Positions 52,643-60,422 of a DNA stretch of 64,000 nt are shown here, in pieces. Origin of the DNA: Burkholderiaceae bacterium (lineage in GTDB: Bacteria; Pseudomonadota; Gammaproteobacteria; Burkholderiales; Burkholderiaceae_C); the NCBI GenBank assembly GCA_024235955.1, contig JACKLJ010000002.1:744001-808000 (forward strand), read 5' to 3'. The notes below the pieces were generated by a model. It saw only the letters and a program-made list of their open reading frames with translations, ran no database searches and was not told the origin of the DNA. How positions within the stretch are numbered: position 1 is the first letter of the stretch; each line of letters begins with the position of its first letter. The translations under genes were made by a program, and so were the position numbers.

Positions 52643-53872
52643 TCAGGCCGCGACGCGCACCGCGCGCAGGCGCAGCGAGAACTCGCGCAGCGCGGCGATG
52701 CCGCTTTCTTCTGCGCGGTGGCACCATGCCTGCAGGTCGGCGATGAGCTGCTCGCGCGTGCGGCCGGTCTGCGTCCAGAGCTGGCGCAGCTCTTCGCGCA
52801 TGGTGACCATCTTGTCGAGCGCCGGGTAGGCGGCGCGCGCCTCGGCCAGCTGCGGCTGGGCGGCGGCGGGCACGCGCTCGGCGTCGCGGTGCAGCCAGCG
52901 GCGGGCCTGGCGCAGCGCGCGCGGGCTGGCCGCCGGGGTACCCGCCTCTGCCTCACCCGTCTGCTGGCGGAACACGCGCTTCATCTGGCGGGCGTAGCGC
53001 GCCAGCAGCTCGTAGCGGTGGGCGATCACGGCTTCCAGCGTCTGCGCGTCGGCCACCGGGCGCACCTCGCCCCAGGCCAGGCGCGGTGGTGTCTTCTTGA
53101 CCTTGGCCAGGCCCAGCCGCTGCAGCGCGCTGATGTAGACCCAGCCGATGTCGAACTCGTAGGGCTTGACCGAGAACCTGGCCGAGGTCGGGTAGGTATG
53201 GTGGTTGTTGTGCAGTTCCTCGCCGCCGATGACCAGGCCCCAGGGCGAGACGTTGGTGGAGGCGTCCTGCGCCTCGAAATTGCGGTAGCCCCAGTAATGG
53301 CCCAGTCCGTTGATCACGCCGGCGGCCCAGAACGGAATCCACACCATCTGCAGCGCCCACACGGCCAGGCCCGGCAGTCCGAACAGCAGCACGTCGATGA
53401 CGAGCATGAGCGACACGCCCCACACCGAGCGGCGGTCGTACAGGTGGCGCTCCAGCCAGTCGTCAGGCGTGCCGTGGCCGTAGCGGGCCAGCGTTTCGGT
53501 GTTCTTCGCCTCGGCGCGGTACAGCTCGGCGCCCTGCCACAGCACCTTGCGGATGCCGTAGATCTGCGGGCTGTGCGGGTCTTCGGCCTGCTCGCATTTG
53601 GCATGGTGCTTGCGGTGGATCGCCGTCCAGGCCTTGGTGGTCATGCCGGTGGTCAGCCACAGCCAGAAGCGGAAGAAATGCGCCGCGACGGGGTGCAGAT
53701 CGAGCGCCCGGTGGGCGGAATGGCGGTGCAGGTAGATGGTGACACTGGCGATGGTGACGTGCGTCAGCGCCAGCGCGAGCAGCAGCATCTCCCACCACGT
53801 CCAGCCCAGCAGGCCGTTGGCCAGAAAATCAAGCAAGGCGCCATTCAGCGCGAAATCACGGAAAGCCTGCAT
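52643..53872 (-). CDS. Acyl-CoA/acyl-lipid delta-9 desaturase
   Basis: Membrane di-iron desaturase. The 409 aa contain the three histidine boxes HRHSAH (near 50), HRKHH (near 87) and HNNHH (near 220), with four hydrophobic segments. A C-terminal extension of about 100 residues (after VKKTPPRLAWGE) is helical and charged, as in many betaproteobacterial desaturases. It makes monounsaturated fatty acids from saturated acyl chains. ATG 53872 gives the family N-terminus; a longer frame is possible. Confidence 0.9.
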   Translation of the reverse strand: MQAFRDFALNGALLDFLANGLLGWTWWEMLLLALALTHVTIASVTIYLHRHSAHRALDLHPVAAHFFRFWLWLTTGMTTKAWTAIHRKHHAKCEQAEDPHSPQIYGIRKVLWQGAELYRAEAKNTETLARYGHGTPDDWLERHLYDRRSVWGVSLMLVIDVLLFGLPGLAVWALQMVWIPFWAAGVINGLGHYWGYRNFEAQDASTNVSPWGLVIGGEELHNNHHTYPTSARFSVKPYEFDIGWVYISALQRLGLAKVKKTPPRLAWGEVRPVADAQTLEAVIAHRYELLARYARQMKRVFRQQTGEAEAGTPAASPRALRQARRWLHRDAERVPAAAQPQLAEARAAYPALDKMVTMREELRQLWTQTGRTREQLIADLQAWCHRAEESGIAALREFSLRLRAVRVAA

Positions 53873-54029
53873 TGCAGCGCTCGTCTCCAGGAAAGAAAGT
53901 GGGTGTTCAACGCGCCGGCACGGGTGCCGGTGCACCGGCGGGCGGCTCGGGTTGATGGTCGATCTTAAGTGACCGCTTCCCTGCTGAGAACCGGGCTTAC
54001 ACCCACAGTTCCCGGCACAGCGCGGTATT

Positions 54030-55316
54030 TCACGCTTTGCGCTGCCAGAGGGCGGCGAAGAAGCCGTCGGTGCCGTGCCGGTGCGGCCACAGGCGCAGGT
54101 GGCCGGCCGCCGTGGCCAGCGTGTCGGCGCCAGGCACCTTCAGCGCCGCCAGCCGCTCGCCGGCGTGCAGGGGCACGAAGTCGCGCTCGTCGGCGCTGAA
54201 GGCCTCGGCCACGGCTTCGTTCTCCTCGGCCAGCAAGCTGCAGGTGGCGTAGACCAGCCGGCCGCCCGGCTTCACCAGCGCAGCGGCGGCGCGCAGGATG
54301 GCGGCCTGCTGCACGGCGTAGGCGGCCACGTCGGCGGCGCTGGTGCGCCATTTGATGTCGGGCGCGCGCCGCAGCGTGCCCAGGCCCGAGCATGGCGCGT
54401 CCACCAGCACCCGGTCGGCCTTGCCGGTCAGCGCCTTCACGCGGGCGTCGCGCTCGTGCGCGATGGCGGCGGTGTGCACGTTGGCGAGGCCGCTGCGCGC
54501 CAGCCGGGGTTTCAGTGCCTCCAGCCGGTGCGCCGAGGTATCGAAGGCGTAGAGCCGCCCGGTGTTGCGCATGGCGGCACCGATGGCCAGCGTCTTGCCG
54601 CCCGCACCGGCGCAGAAATCCACCACCAGTTCGTTGCGGCGCGCTTCCAGCAGCAGCGCCAGCAGCTGCGAGCCTTCGTCCTGCACCTCGATGGCGCCAC
54701 TGGCGAACGCCGGCACGCGCGCCAGCGACGGTTTTCCCGCCACCCGCAGGCCCCAGGGCGAGTATGGGGTTGCTTCTGATTCGATAGCTGCCTGCGCCAG
54801 CTGTGCCTGGGCTGCAGGCCTTTTTTCCTTCAAGATATTGGCGCGCACATCGAGCGGTGCCGGTTGCAGCATCGCTTCGGCCAGCGGCCAGAAACCGTCC
54901 TCCACTTCGGCCTGCAGGCGCGTGGCCAGCCAGTCCGGCAGGTTGTGGCGGCAGGCTTCGGGCAGCGTCGCGGCGTCGATCCCTCGGCAGGCTTCGATCC
55001 AGGCGGCGGTGGCCTCGTCCAAGGCCCGCAGGGGCGCGCCACCATCCAGCGCCAGGCCCAGCAGGGCCAGCCGCTCGTGCAGATCCTGGCCATCGGGCGG
55101 GAGCACGCCTTGCGCTCCCCGGCGGGCCAGGTGCTCGAACAGGCGCCTGCGGCGCAGCACGGCGTACAGCGCGTCGCCCAGGCGCGCGCGCTCACGCGGG
55201 CCGAGGGCGCGGTGCTCGCGCACGAAGCGCGCCAGCACGGCATCGGCCGGATGCTCGAAGCGGAGCGCCTGCTGCAGCAGGCGGGCGGCGGTGGAAACCA
55301 GGGGGTCGGCGCGCAT
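54030..55316 (-). CDS. rsmB: 16S rRNA m5C967 methyltransferase with in-frame repeat insert
   Basis: RsmB methylates C967 of 16S rRNA. The 428 aa have a NusB-like N-terminal domain (about 5-140), then the SAM-methyltransferase domain (about 190-428) with VVDFCAGAGGKTLAIG, DAPCSGLGTLRR and the catalytic cysteine of YATCSLLAEEN. Residues about 161-182 (LKEKRPAAQAQLAQAAIESE) are encoded by a family-A repeat inserted in frame between the two domains. Start ATG 55316. All catalytic motifs are intact, so the protein is probably active. Confidence 0.93.
   Translation of the reverse strand: MRADPLVSTAARLLQQALRFEHPADAVLARFVREHRALGPRERARLGDALYAVLRRRRLFEHLARRGAQGVLPPDGQDLHERLALLGLALDGGAPLRALDEATAAWIEACRGIDAATLPEACRHNLPDWLATRLQAEVEDGFWPLAEAMLQPAPLDVRANILKEKRPAAQAQLAQAAIESEATPYSPWGLRVAGKPSLARVPAFASGAIEVQDEGSQLLALLLEARRNELVVDFCAGAGGKTLAIGAAMRNTGRLYAFDTSAHRLEALKPRLARSGLANVHTAAIAHERDARVKALTGKADRVLVDAPCSGLGTLRRAPDIKWRTSAADVAAYAVQQAAILRAAAALVKPGGRLVYATCSLLAEENEAVAEAFSADERDFVPLHAGERLAALKVPGADTLATAAGHLRLWPHRHGTDGFFAALWQRKA
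54770..54834 (+). repeat. Family-A repeat inside rsmB
   Basis: GATTCGATAGCTGCCTGCGC followed by GGGCTGCAGGCC; read on the - strand it remains open and in the rsmB frame. Confidence 0.9.
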
Positions 55317-55372
55317 GGGGGCGCCATTGTCCCATCGCCGCACCGAGCGCCAGAAGCGGCGCGCGACGGCGG

Positions 55373-56371
55373 TCAGCCGCGCCGGCGTCGCGTACCCCGT
55401 GCACCGGCCAGAGCCGCCAGCACCGACAGGCCCAGCAGTTCCAGCAGGCCGAGCGTCGGCACGGCGGTCACGGTGCCGACCGGGTCCGGGGGCGGCGGCG
55501 GGTACAGGGTGAGCGAGCAGGCGCCCGAGGCCTGCATGACCGAACTGATCAAGGCGGGCACGAACTTTCCCTGGTTGCTCGCGAAATAGTCGATGCCCGA
55601 CGGGACCCCGACCGGCCGCACGCCGTCGTCGAAGGGCGTGGTGTCGGTCTGGCCGAACAGGCAGGCGCCGGCACCGCTGGCCACCTGGGTGTAGGGAAAC
55701 AGCACGCTCAACGCCTCCACCCTGGACGATGGGTCGCCTGGCAGGCCGGCGCCGGTGGGCAGGTACAGCGCGTTGAGGGCCGGCACGTTGGCCATGTAGG
55801 TGACCCAGCCACCGACCAGCGGGTTCTGGGCCGCGAAGTTGCCGGCCACCGGTGACATGGTGTTGAGCGGCGCATTGACCGCGCCGGATTCGAACGAGCC
55901 CACCGTGACGCCGGCGCCCGTGAGCCCGTTTATCGTGGACAGCAGCTGGGTGACGTTGGTGTTCTCGTTCTGGCAGCAGCCGTCCATCAGCAGGTAGAAG
56001 CCCTTGGCCGCCTTGTTGGCGATGGCGTCTCGCACCGCCGCCATGTTGCCGGCATCCGCACTGACGTAGACGCTGGTCACCACCACCAGGTCGTACGGCC
56101 CCGGCGCCGCGCTGAAGGTGGCCGCCGTGACCGCCCCCGGCGTCGACAGCGTGTGCAGCACGGTGAGCGAACCGGAGGCTGCGCCAAGTTCCGCCTCGAG
56201 GTTGGCCAGGATGTTGGTGGCGCCGCGGTCGACATCGGTCTCCGCGGTGGTGAGCAGCAGCACGTTCTGCGCCGCTGCCGGCGCGGCCAGCGCGAACCCC
56301 AGACACAAGGCCGCGCCCAAGCGGAGCAGGTGATGCAGCCAGCGGCTGCCAGACAAACGACGAGGATTCAC
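55373..56371 (-). CDS. Exported protein with IPTL-CTERM sorting signal
   Basis: A 332-aa secreted protein I cannot assign to an enzyme family. A signal peptide (about 8-34, ending APAAAQ) precedes a Rossmann-like region (NVLLLTTAETDVDRGATNIL, then YDLVVVTSVYVSADAGNM) of the type seen in proteins with a flavodoxin/VWA-like core. The C-terminus has AVPTLGLLELLGLSVLAALA and then a run of Arg, the IPTL-CTERM tripartite signal (motif, helix, basic tail) processed by exosortase XrtH-type systems. No exosortase gene is in the window. GTG 56371 is used; a TTG at 56398 is possible. Confidence 0.8.
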   Translation of the reverse strand: MNPRRLSGSRWLHHLLRLGAALCLGFALAAPAAAQNVLLLTTAETDVDRGATNILANLEAELGAASGSLTVLHTLSTPGAVTAATFSAAPGPYDLVVVTSVYVSADAGNMAAVRDAIANKAAKGFYLLMDGCCQNENTNVTQLLSTINGLTGAGVTVGSFESGAVNAPLNTMSPVAGNFAAQNPLVGGWVTYMANVPALNALYLPTGAGLPGDPSSRVEALSVLFPYTQVASGAGACLFGQTDTTPFDDGVRPVGVPSGIDYFASNQGKFVPALISSVMQASGACSLTLYPPPPPDPVGTVTAVPTLGLLELLGLSVLAALAGARGTRRRRG

Positions 56372-56496
56372 GGCGCGCGCCCCTGCTTCCAGAACCAAAG
56401 GGCCGATTCTAGGAACGCGGCAACCGTACGCACCCCCGTATTCAGGTGGTTGTTACGCGACAAAGCCTGATGCCGCCGGGCGGGACAGGCGAGCGC

Positions 56497-57078
56497 CTAC
56501 GACGCGGCCAGCAGCCCGGCGATGGCGCGCGGGTAGATCAGATGTTCCTGGCTGAGCACCCGCGCGGCCAGGGTGTCGGCCGTGTCGCCCGGCAGCACCG
56601 GCACCGCGGCCTGGGCCAGGATGGCGCCGTGGTCGAGCTCGGTGGTCACGCGGTGCACCGTGGCGCCGGCCAGCTTGCAGCCCTCGTCAAGCGCGCGCTG
56701 GTGGGTGTTCAGCCCCGGAAACGCCGGCAGCAGGCTGGGGTGGATGTTGACCAGCCGCCCGGCGTAATGCGCCACGAAGCCCGGCGTGAGGATGCGCATG
56801 AAACCGGCCAGCACCACCAGCGCCGGGGCATGGGCGTCGATGGCCTGCATCAGCGCGGCGTCGAAGGCCTCGCGGCCGTCGAACGCCTTGTGGTCCACCA
56901 CCGCCGTGGCCACGCCGGCCTTGGCCGCCTGCTTCAGGCCCTCGGCACCCGGACGGTTGCTGACCACCGCCGCCACCCGCGCACCCAGGCGCTCGCCCCA
57001 GCGCTCGTGCTCGGCCGCCTGCAGGATGGCCGCCATGTTGCTGCCGGTGCCGGAGATGAGGATGACGATCTGCTTCAT
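56497..57078 (-). CDS. purN: Phosphoribosylglycinamide formyltransferase
   Basis: Adds the formyl group of 10-formyl-THF to GAR in purine synthesis. The 193 aa show the N-terminal ILISGTGSNMAAILQA loop for the phosphoribosyl group and the formyl-transfer centre NIHPSLLPAFPGLNTHQRAL (Asn-His), followed by GATVHRVTTELDHGAILAQ with the conserved Asp. ATG 57078 is 25 bp from the divergent yceH start, and both start codons lie in one inverted repeat. Confidence 0.95.
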   Translation of the reverse strand: MKQIVILISGTGSNMAAILQAAEHERWGERLGARVAAVVSNRPGAEGLKQAAKAGVATAVVDHKAFDGREAFDAALMQAIDAHAPALVVLAGFMRILTPGFVAHYAGRLVNIHPSLLPAFPGLNTHQRALDEGCKLAGATVHRVTTELDHGAILAQAAVPVLPGDTADTLAARVLSQEHLIYPRAIAGLLAAS

Positions 57079-57103
57079 GCCGGCCCGGATTATCCTTGCC
57101 GGC

Positions 57104-57826
57104 ATGACCTCGCTGCGCCCCCTGACCCCCATCGAAGCCCGCGTGCTCGGCACGCTGCTGGAAAAAGCCCGCACCGTACCCGACACCTACCCGCTGTCGC
57201 TCAATCTGGTGGTGACCGGCTGCAACCAGAAGACCAGCCGCGAGCCGGTGATGGAGGTGAGCGAAGCGCAGGCCCAGGAGGCGCTGGACGACCTGAAGGC
57301 GCTCAGCCTGGTGCTCGAATCGCACGGCAGCCGCGTCGCCAGGTACGAGCACAACCTGCAGCGGGTGCTGGGCGTGCCGGAGCAGTCGGCCGTGCTGCTG
57401 GGCCTGCTGATGCTGCGAGGGCCACAGACGGCCGCCCAGCTGCGCATGAACGCCGAGCGCTGGTACCGCTTTGCCGACATCTCGTCGGTGGAAGGCTTTC
57501 TGGAGGAACTGGCGGCCCGGCCGGCCGACAAGGGCGGCCCGCTGGTGGTGCACCTGGCGCGCGCGCCGGGCGAGCGCGAGGCGCGCTGGGCGCAGCTGCT
57601 TTGCGGACCGGTCGAAGCCGACGCTTTTGCTCCAGAATCGATAGCTGCCTCCGGCGACCCAGCAAGGGCTGGCACCCAAAATGACCGTATTTCCCGGCTG
57701 GAGCAGGAAGTCGCCCAGCTGCGTCAGACCGTGGAGCGCCTGTGCGCCGAACTGGGCCTGTCGCCGGCCGGACCGACAGACGGCGACGGCCGTGCTACAA
57801 CGCCATCCTCCGAGGAGACACACTGA
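57104..57826 (+). CDS. yceH: YceH family protein (DUF480) with repeat insert
   Basis: DUF480 protein of 240 aa with two winged-helix-like modules (about 1-80: PLTPIEARVLGTLLEKARTV; about 90-165: LLMLRGPQTAAQLRMNAERW). It binds no known ligand and its function is unknown. Residues about 176-194 (ESIAASGDPARAGTQ) are encoded by a family-A repeat that enters in frame before the C-terminal coiled coil (RISRLEQEVAQLRQTVERL). The next gene starts two bases after its stop. Confidence 0.9.
   Translation: MTSLRPLTPIEARVLGTLLEKARTVPDTYPLSLNLVVTGCNQKTSREPVMEVSEAQAQEALDDLKALSLVLESHGSRVARYEHNLQRVLGVPEQSAVLLGLLMLRGPQTAAQLRMNAERWYRFADISSVEGFLEELAARPADKGGPLVVHLARAPGEREARWAQLLCGPVEADAFAPESIAASGDPARAGTQNDRISRLEQEVAQLRQTVERLCAELGLSPAGPTDGDGRATTPSSEETH
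57629..57685 (+). repeat. Family-A repeat inside yceH
   Basis: CCAGAATCGATAGCTGCCTC followed by CAGCAAGGGCTGGC. Open in the yceH frame on the + strand. Confidence 0.85.
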
Positions 57827-57827
57827 C

Positions 57828-59036
57828 ATGGACTTGGCATTCACCCCCGAAGAACTGAAATTCCGGGACGAGATCCGCGCCTGGGTCAAGGAACACCTGC
57901 CCCAGGACATCGCCAGCAAGGTGCACAAGGCCCAGCGGCTGACGCGCGACGACATGCAGCGCTGGGCCAGGATCCTGGGCAAGCAGGGCTGGCTCGGCTA
58001 CGGCTGGCCCAAGCAGTTCGGCGGCCCGGGCTGGACCGCGGTGCAGAAGCACCTGTTCGAGGAAGAATGCGCCATGGCCGGCGCGCCGCGCATCGTGCCC
58101 TTCGGGCCGGTGATGGTGGCGCCGGTGATCATGGCCTACGGCAACGCCGAGCAGCAAAAACGCTTCCTGCCCGGCATCGGCAGCGGCGAGGTCTGGTGGA
58201 GCCAGGGATACAGCGAGCCGGGCTCGGGCTCCGACCTGGCGTCGCTGCGCACCAAGGCCGAGCGCCAGGGCGACAAGTACATCGTCAACGGCCAGAAGAC
58301 CTGGACCACGCTGGGCCAGTACGGCGAGTGGATGTTCAACCTGGTGCGCACCAGCAGCGAAGGCAAGCCGCAGACCGGCATCTCCTTCCTGCTGATCGAC
58401 ATGAAGTCCCCCGGCGTCAGCGTGCGGCCCATCAAGCTGCTGGACGGCGACTGCGAGGTGAACGACGTCTTCTTCGACAACGTCGAGGTGCCGGCCGAAA
58501 ACCTGATCGGCGAAGAGAACAAGGGCTGGACCTACGCCAAGCACCTGCTTAGCCACGAGCGCACCAACATCGCCGACGTGAACCGCGCCAAGCGCGAGCT
58601 CGAGCGCCTCAAGCGCATCGCCAGGGCCGAGGGCGTGTACGACGACCTGCGCTTCCGCGACCAGATCGCGCTGCTCGAGGTGGACATCGTGGCGCTCGAG
58701 ATGCTGGTGCTGCGGGTGCTGTCGGCCGAGAAATCCGGCCGCAACGCGCTCGACATCGCCGGCCTGCTGAAGATCAAGGGCAGCGAGATCCAGCAACGCT
58801 ACACCGAGCTGATGATGCTGGCCGCCGGCCCCTACAGCCTGCCCTACATCCACGAGGCCATGGACGCCGGCTGGCAGGGCGACCAGGCGGCCGCGGCCGG
58901 CCTGCAGGGCTTCCCGGGCGGCGACGTGGCCAACGCCACGCTGGCCCCCACGTACTTCAACTACCGCAAAACCACCATTTACGGTGGCTCGAACGAAGTG
59001 CAACGCAACATCGTCGCCCAGACGGTGCTGGGATGA
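57828..59036 (+). CDS. Acyl-CoA dehydrogenase 1
   Basis: FAD-dependent acyl-CoA dehydrogenase of 402 aa (pimeloyl-CoA/FadE17-like subgroup). An N-terminal helical domain (MDLAFTPEELKFRDEIRAWV), the FAD/substrate middle domain with WSQGYSEPGSGSDLASLRT and WTTLGQYGEWMF, and a C-terminal helical domain ending YGGSNEVQRNIVAQTVLG. ATG 57828 follows a GAGGAG site. A family-B repeat separates it from a second dehydrogenase; together they probably form one heteromeric or sequential pair. Confidence 0.93.
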   Translation: MDLAFTPEELKFRDEIRAWVKEHLPQDIASKVHKAQRLTRDDMQRWARILGKQGWLGYGWPKQFGGPGWTAVQKHLFEEECAMAGAPRIVPFGPVMVAPVIMAYGNAEQQKRFLPGIGSGEVWWSQGYSEPGSGSDLASLRTKAERQGDKYIVNGQKTWTTLGQYGEWMFNLVRTSSEGKPQTGISFLLIDMKSPGVSVRPIKLLDGDCEVNDVFFDNVEVPAENLIGEENKGWTYAKHLLSHERTNIADVNRAKRELERLKRIARAEGVYDDLRFRDQIALLEVDIVALEMLVLRVLSAEKSGRNALDIAGLLKIKGSEIQQRYTELMMLAAGPYSLPYIHEAMDAGWQGDQAAAAGLQGFPGGDVANATLAPTYFNYRKTTIYGGSNEVQRNIVAQTVLG

Positions 59037-59037
59037 A

Positions 59038-59182
59038 ACACCCCCCTGAGTCGCTGACGCGCCTTCCCCCCGCACTCTGCGGGCGGGGGGACAACGCCAG
59101 TTCCCGGCACAGATCCGGGAACGGCGTTCACGCGCCTGGCCTGCTCCGCGGCCATTCGTCCGCGCGCTTGGCGCGCCGGCAC
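59038..59182 (+). repeat. Family-B dispersed repeat, copy 2
   Basis: CACCCCCCTGAGTCGCTGAC, then a C6/G6 hairpin, GACAACGCCAG, TTCCCGG..CCGGGAA, GGCCTGCTCCGCGGCCAT and a GCGCGC-type hairpin. The block order equals copy 1, with changed but still paired stems. Confidence 0.85.
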
Positions 59183-59218
59183 GACAGCACCATCTGATCA
59201 GAACTGGAGACGAACACC

Positions 59219-60334
59219 ATGGATTTCGATTTTTCCGACGACCAGCAGGCCCTGCGTGAAGCCGTGCACCGCTGGGTGGACAAGGCCTACGACTTCGAGC
59301 GCCGCAAGAAGATCGTGGCGGCCGGCGGCTTCGACCGCGCGGCCTACGGCGAACTGGCCGAGCTGGGCCTGGCCGGCCTGCACGTGAGCGACGAACACGG
59401 CGGCATGGGCATGGGTCCGGTGGAGGCCATGGTGGTCATGGAAGAGCTGGGCCAGGGCATCGTGCTGGAGCCACTGGCCCAGACGTTGATCTGCAGCGCC
59501 GTGCTGGATGCCTACGCGCCCGACGAGGTGCAGGCCGCCTGGCTGCCCAGGATCGCCGGTGGCGACGCGCTGGTGGTGCTGGCGCACCAGGAGCGCAAGG
59601 CCCGCTACAGGCTCGACGTCTGCGAAGCCAAGGCCAGCAAGGCCGGCGCCGGTTACACAGTGACCGCGCTGAAGAACATCGTCCCCGCCGGCGACCAGGC
59701 CGATGCCTTCATCGTGCCCGCCATGCTGGACGGCCAGCTGGCGCTGTTCCTGGTCGAGCGCTCGGCCCAGGGCGTCAGCACGCGCGGCTACCTCACGCAG
59801 GACGAAGCGCGCGCTGCCGACGTCAAGCTCGACAACGCGCCCGCCACCCTCATCACCACCCAGGGCCTCGAAGCCCTCACCTACGCCGTGGACGTGGGCA
59901 TCGCCTGCACCTGCGCCGAAGGCGTGGGCGTGATGGAGCGCTTCCTGGCCATGACCGTGGAGTACATGAACCAGCGCAAGCAGTTCGGCGTGCCCATCGC
60001 CACCTTCCAGGCGCTGCGCCACCGCGTGGCCGACATGAAGATGCAGCTGGAGCTGGCACGCAGCATGAGCTACTACGCCACACTCAAGCTGGGCGCACCC
60101 GAGGCCGAACGCCGCCAGGCACTGTCGCGGGCCAAGGTGCAGCTGGGCCAGGCCATGCGCTTCGTCAGCCAGCAGGGCGTGCAGCTGCATGGCGGCATCG
60201 GCGTGACCGACGAATACGCCGGCAGCCACTACTTCAAGAAGCTCACCCAGCTCGAGATGAGCTTCGGCGACACCCTGCACCACCTGGGCGAGGTCAGCGC
60301 CCGCATGCAGGACACGGCCGGCGTGTTCGCCTGA
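59219..60334 (+). CDS. Acyl-CoA dehydrogenase 2
   Basis: The partner 371-aa acyl-CoA dehydrogenase. FSDDQQALREAVHRWVDKAY at the N-terminus, a middle domain in which the classical GSD FAD loop is replaced by ALVVLAHQERKARY, and a C-terminal domain with LGQAMRFVSQQGVQLHGGIG and TDEYAGSHYFKKLTQLEM. The weak middle motif suggests a non-catalytic or altered partner of dehydrogenase 1, as in known heteromeric ACADs. The family-B repeat upstream supplies its leader. Confidence 0.9.
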   Translation: MDFDFSDDQQALREAVHRWVDKAYDFERRKKIVAAGGFDRAAYGELAELGLAGLHVSDEHGGMGMGPVEAMVVMEELGQGIVLEPLAQTLICSAVLDAYAPDEVQAAWLPRIAGGDALVVLAHQERKARYRLDVCEAKASKAGAGYTVTALKNIVPAGDQADAFIVPAMLDGQLALFLVERSAQGVSTRGYLTQDEARAADVKLDNAPATLITTQGLEALTYAVDVGIACTCAEGVGVMERFLAMTVEYMNQRKQFGVPIATFQALRHRVADMKMQLELARSMSYYATLKLGAPEAERRQALSRAKVQLGQAMRFVSQQGVQLHGGIGVTDEYAGSHYFKKLTQLEMSFGDTLHHLGEVSARMQDTAGVFA

Positions 60335-60382
60335 GGAAAAGACCCGGCCCTGCAAAAACGGGGCCGTCTGCGTAAGATCATC

Positions 60383-60415
60383 ACGGCGCCGCGATCCACC
60401 GCGGCGCCGTTTTTG
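60383..60415 (+). terminator. Intrinsic terminator after the dehydrogenases
   Basis: ACGGCGCCGCG pairs with CGCGGCGCCGT around ATCCAC, then TTTTT. It ends only seven bases before the MFS start codon. Confidence 0.9.
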
Positions 60416-60422
60416 TTGGCCC

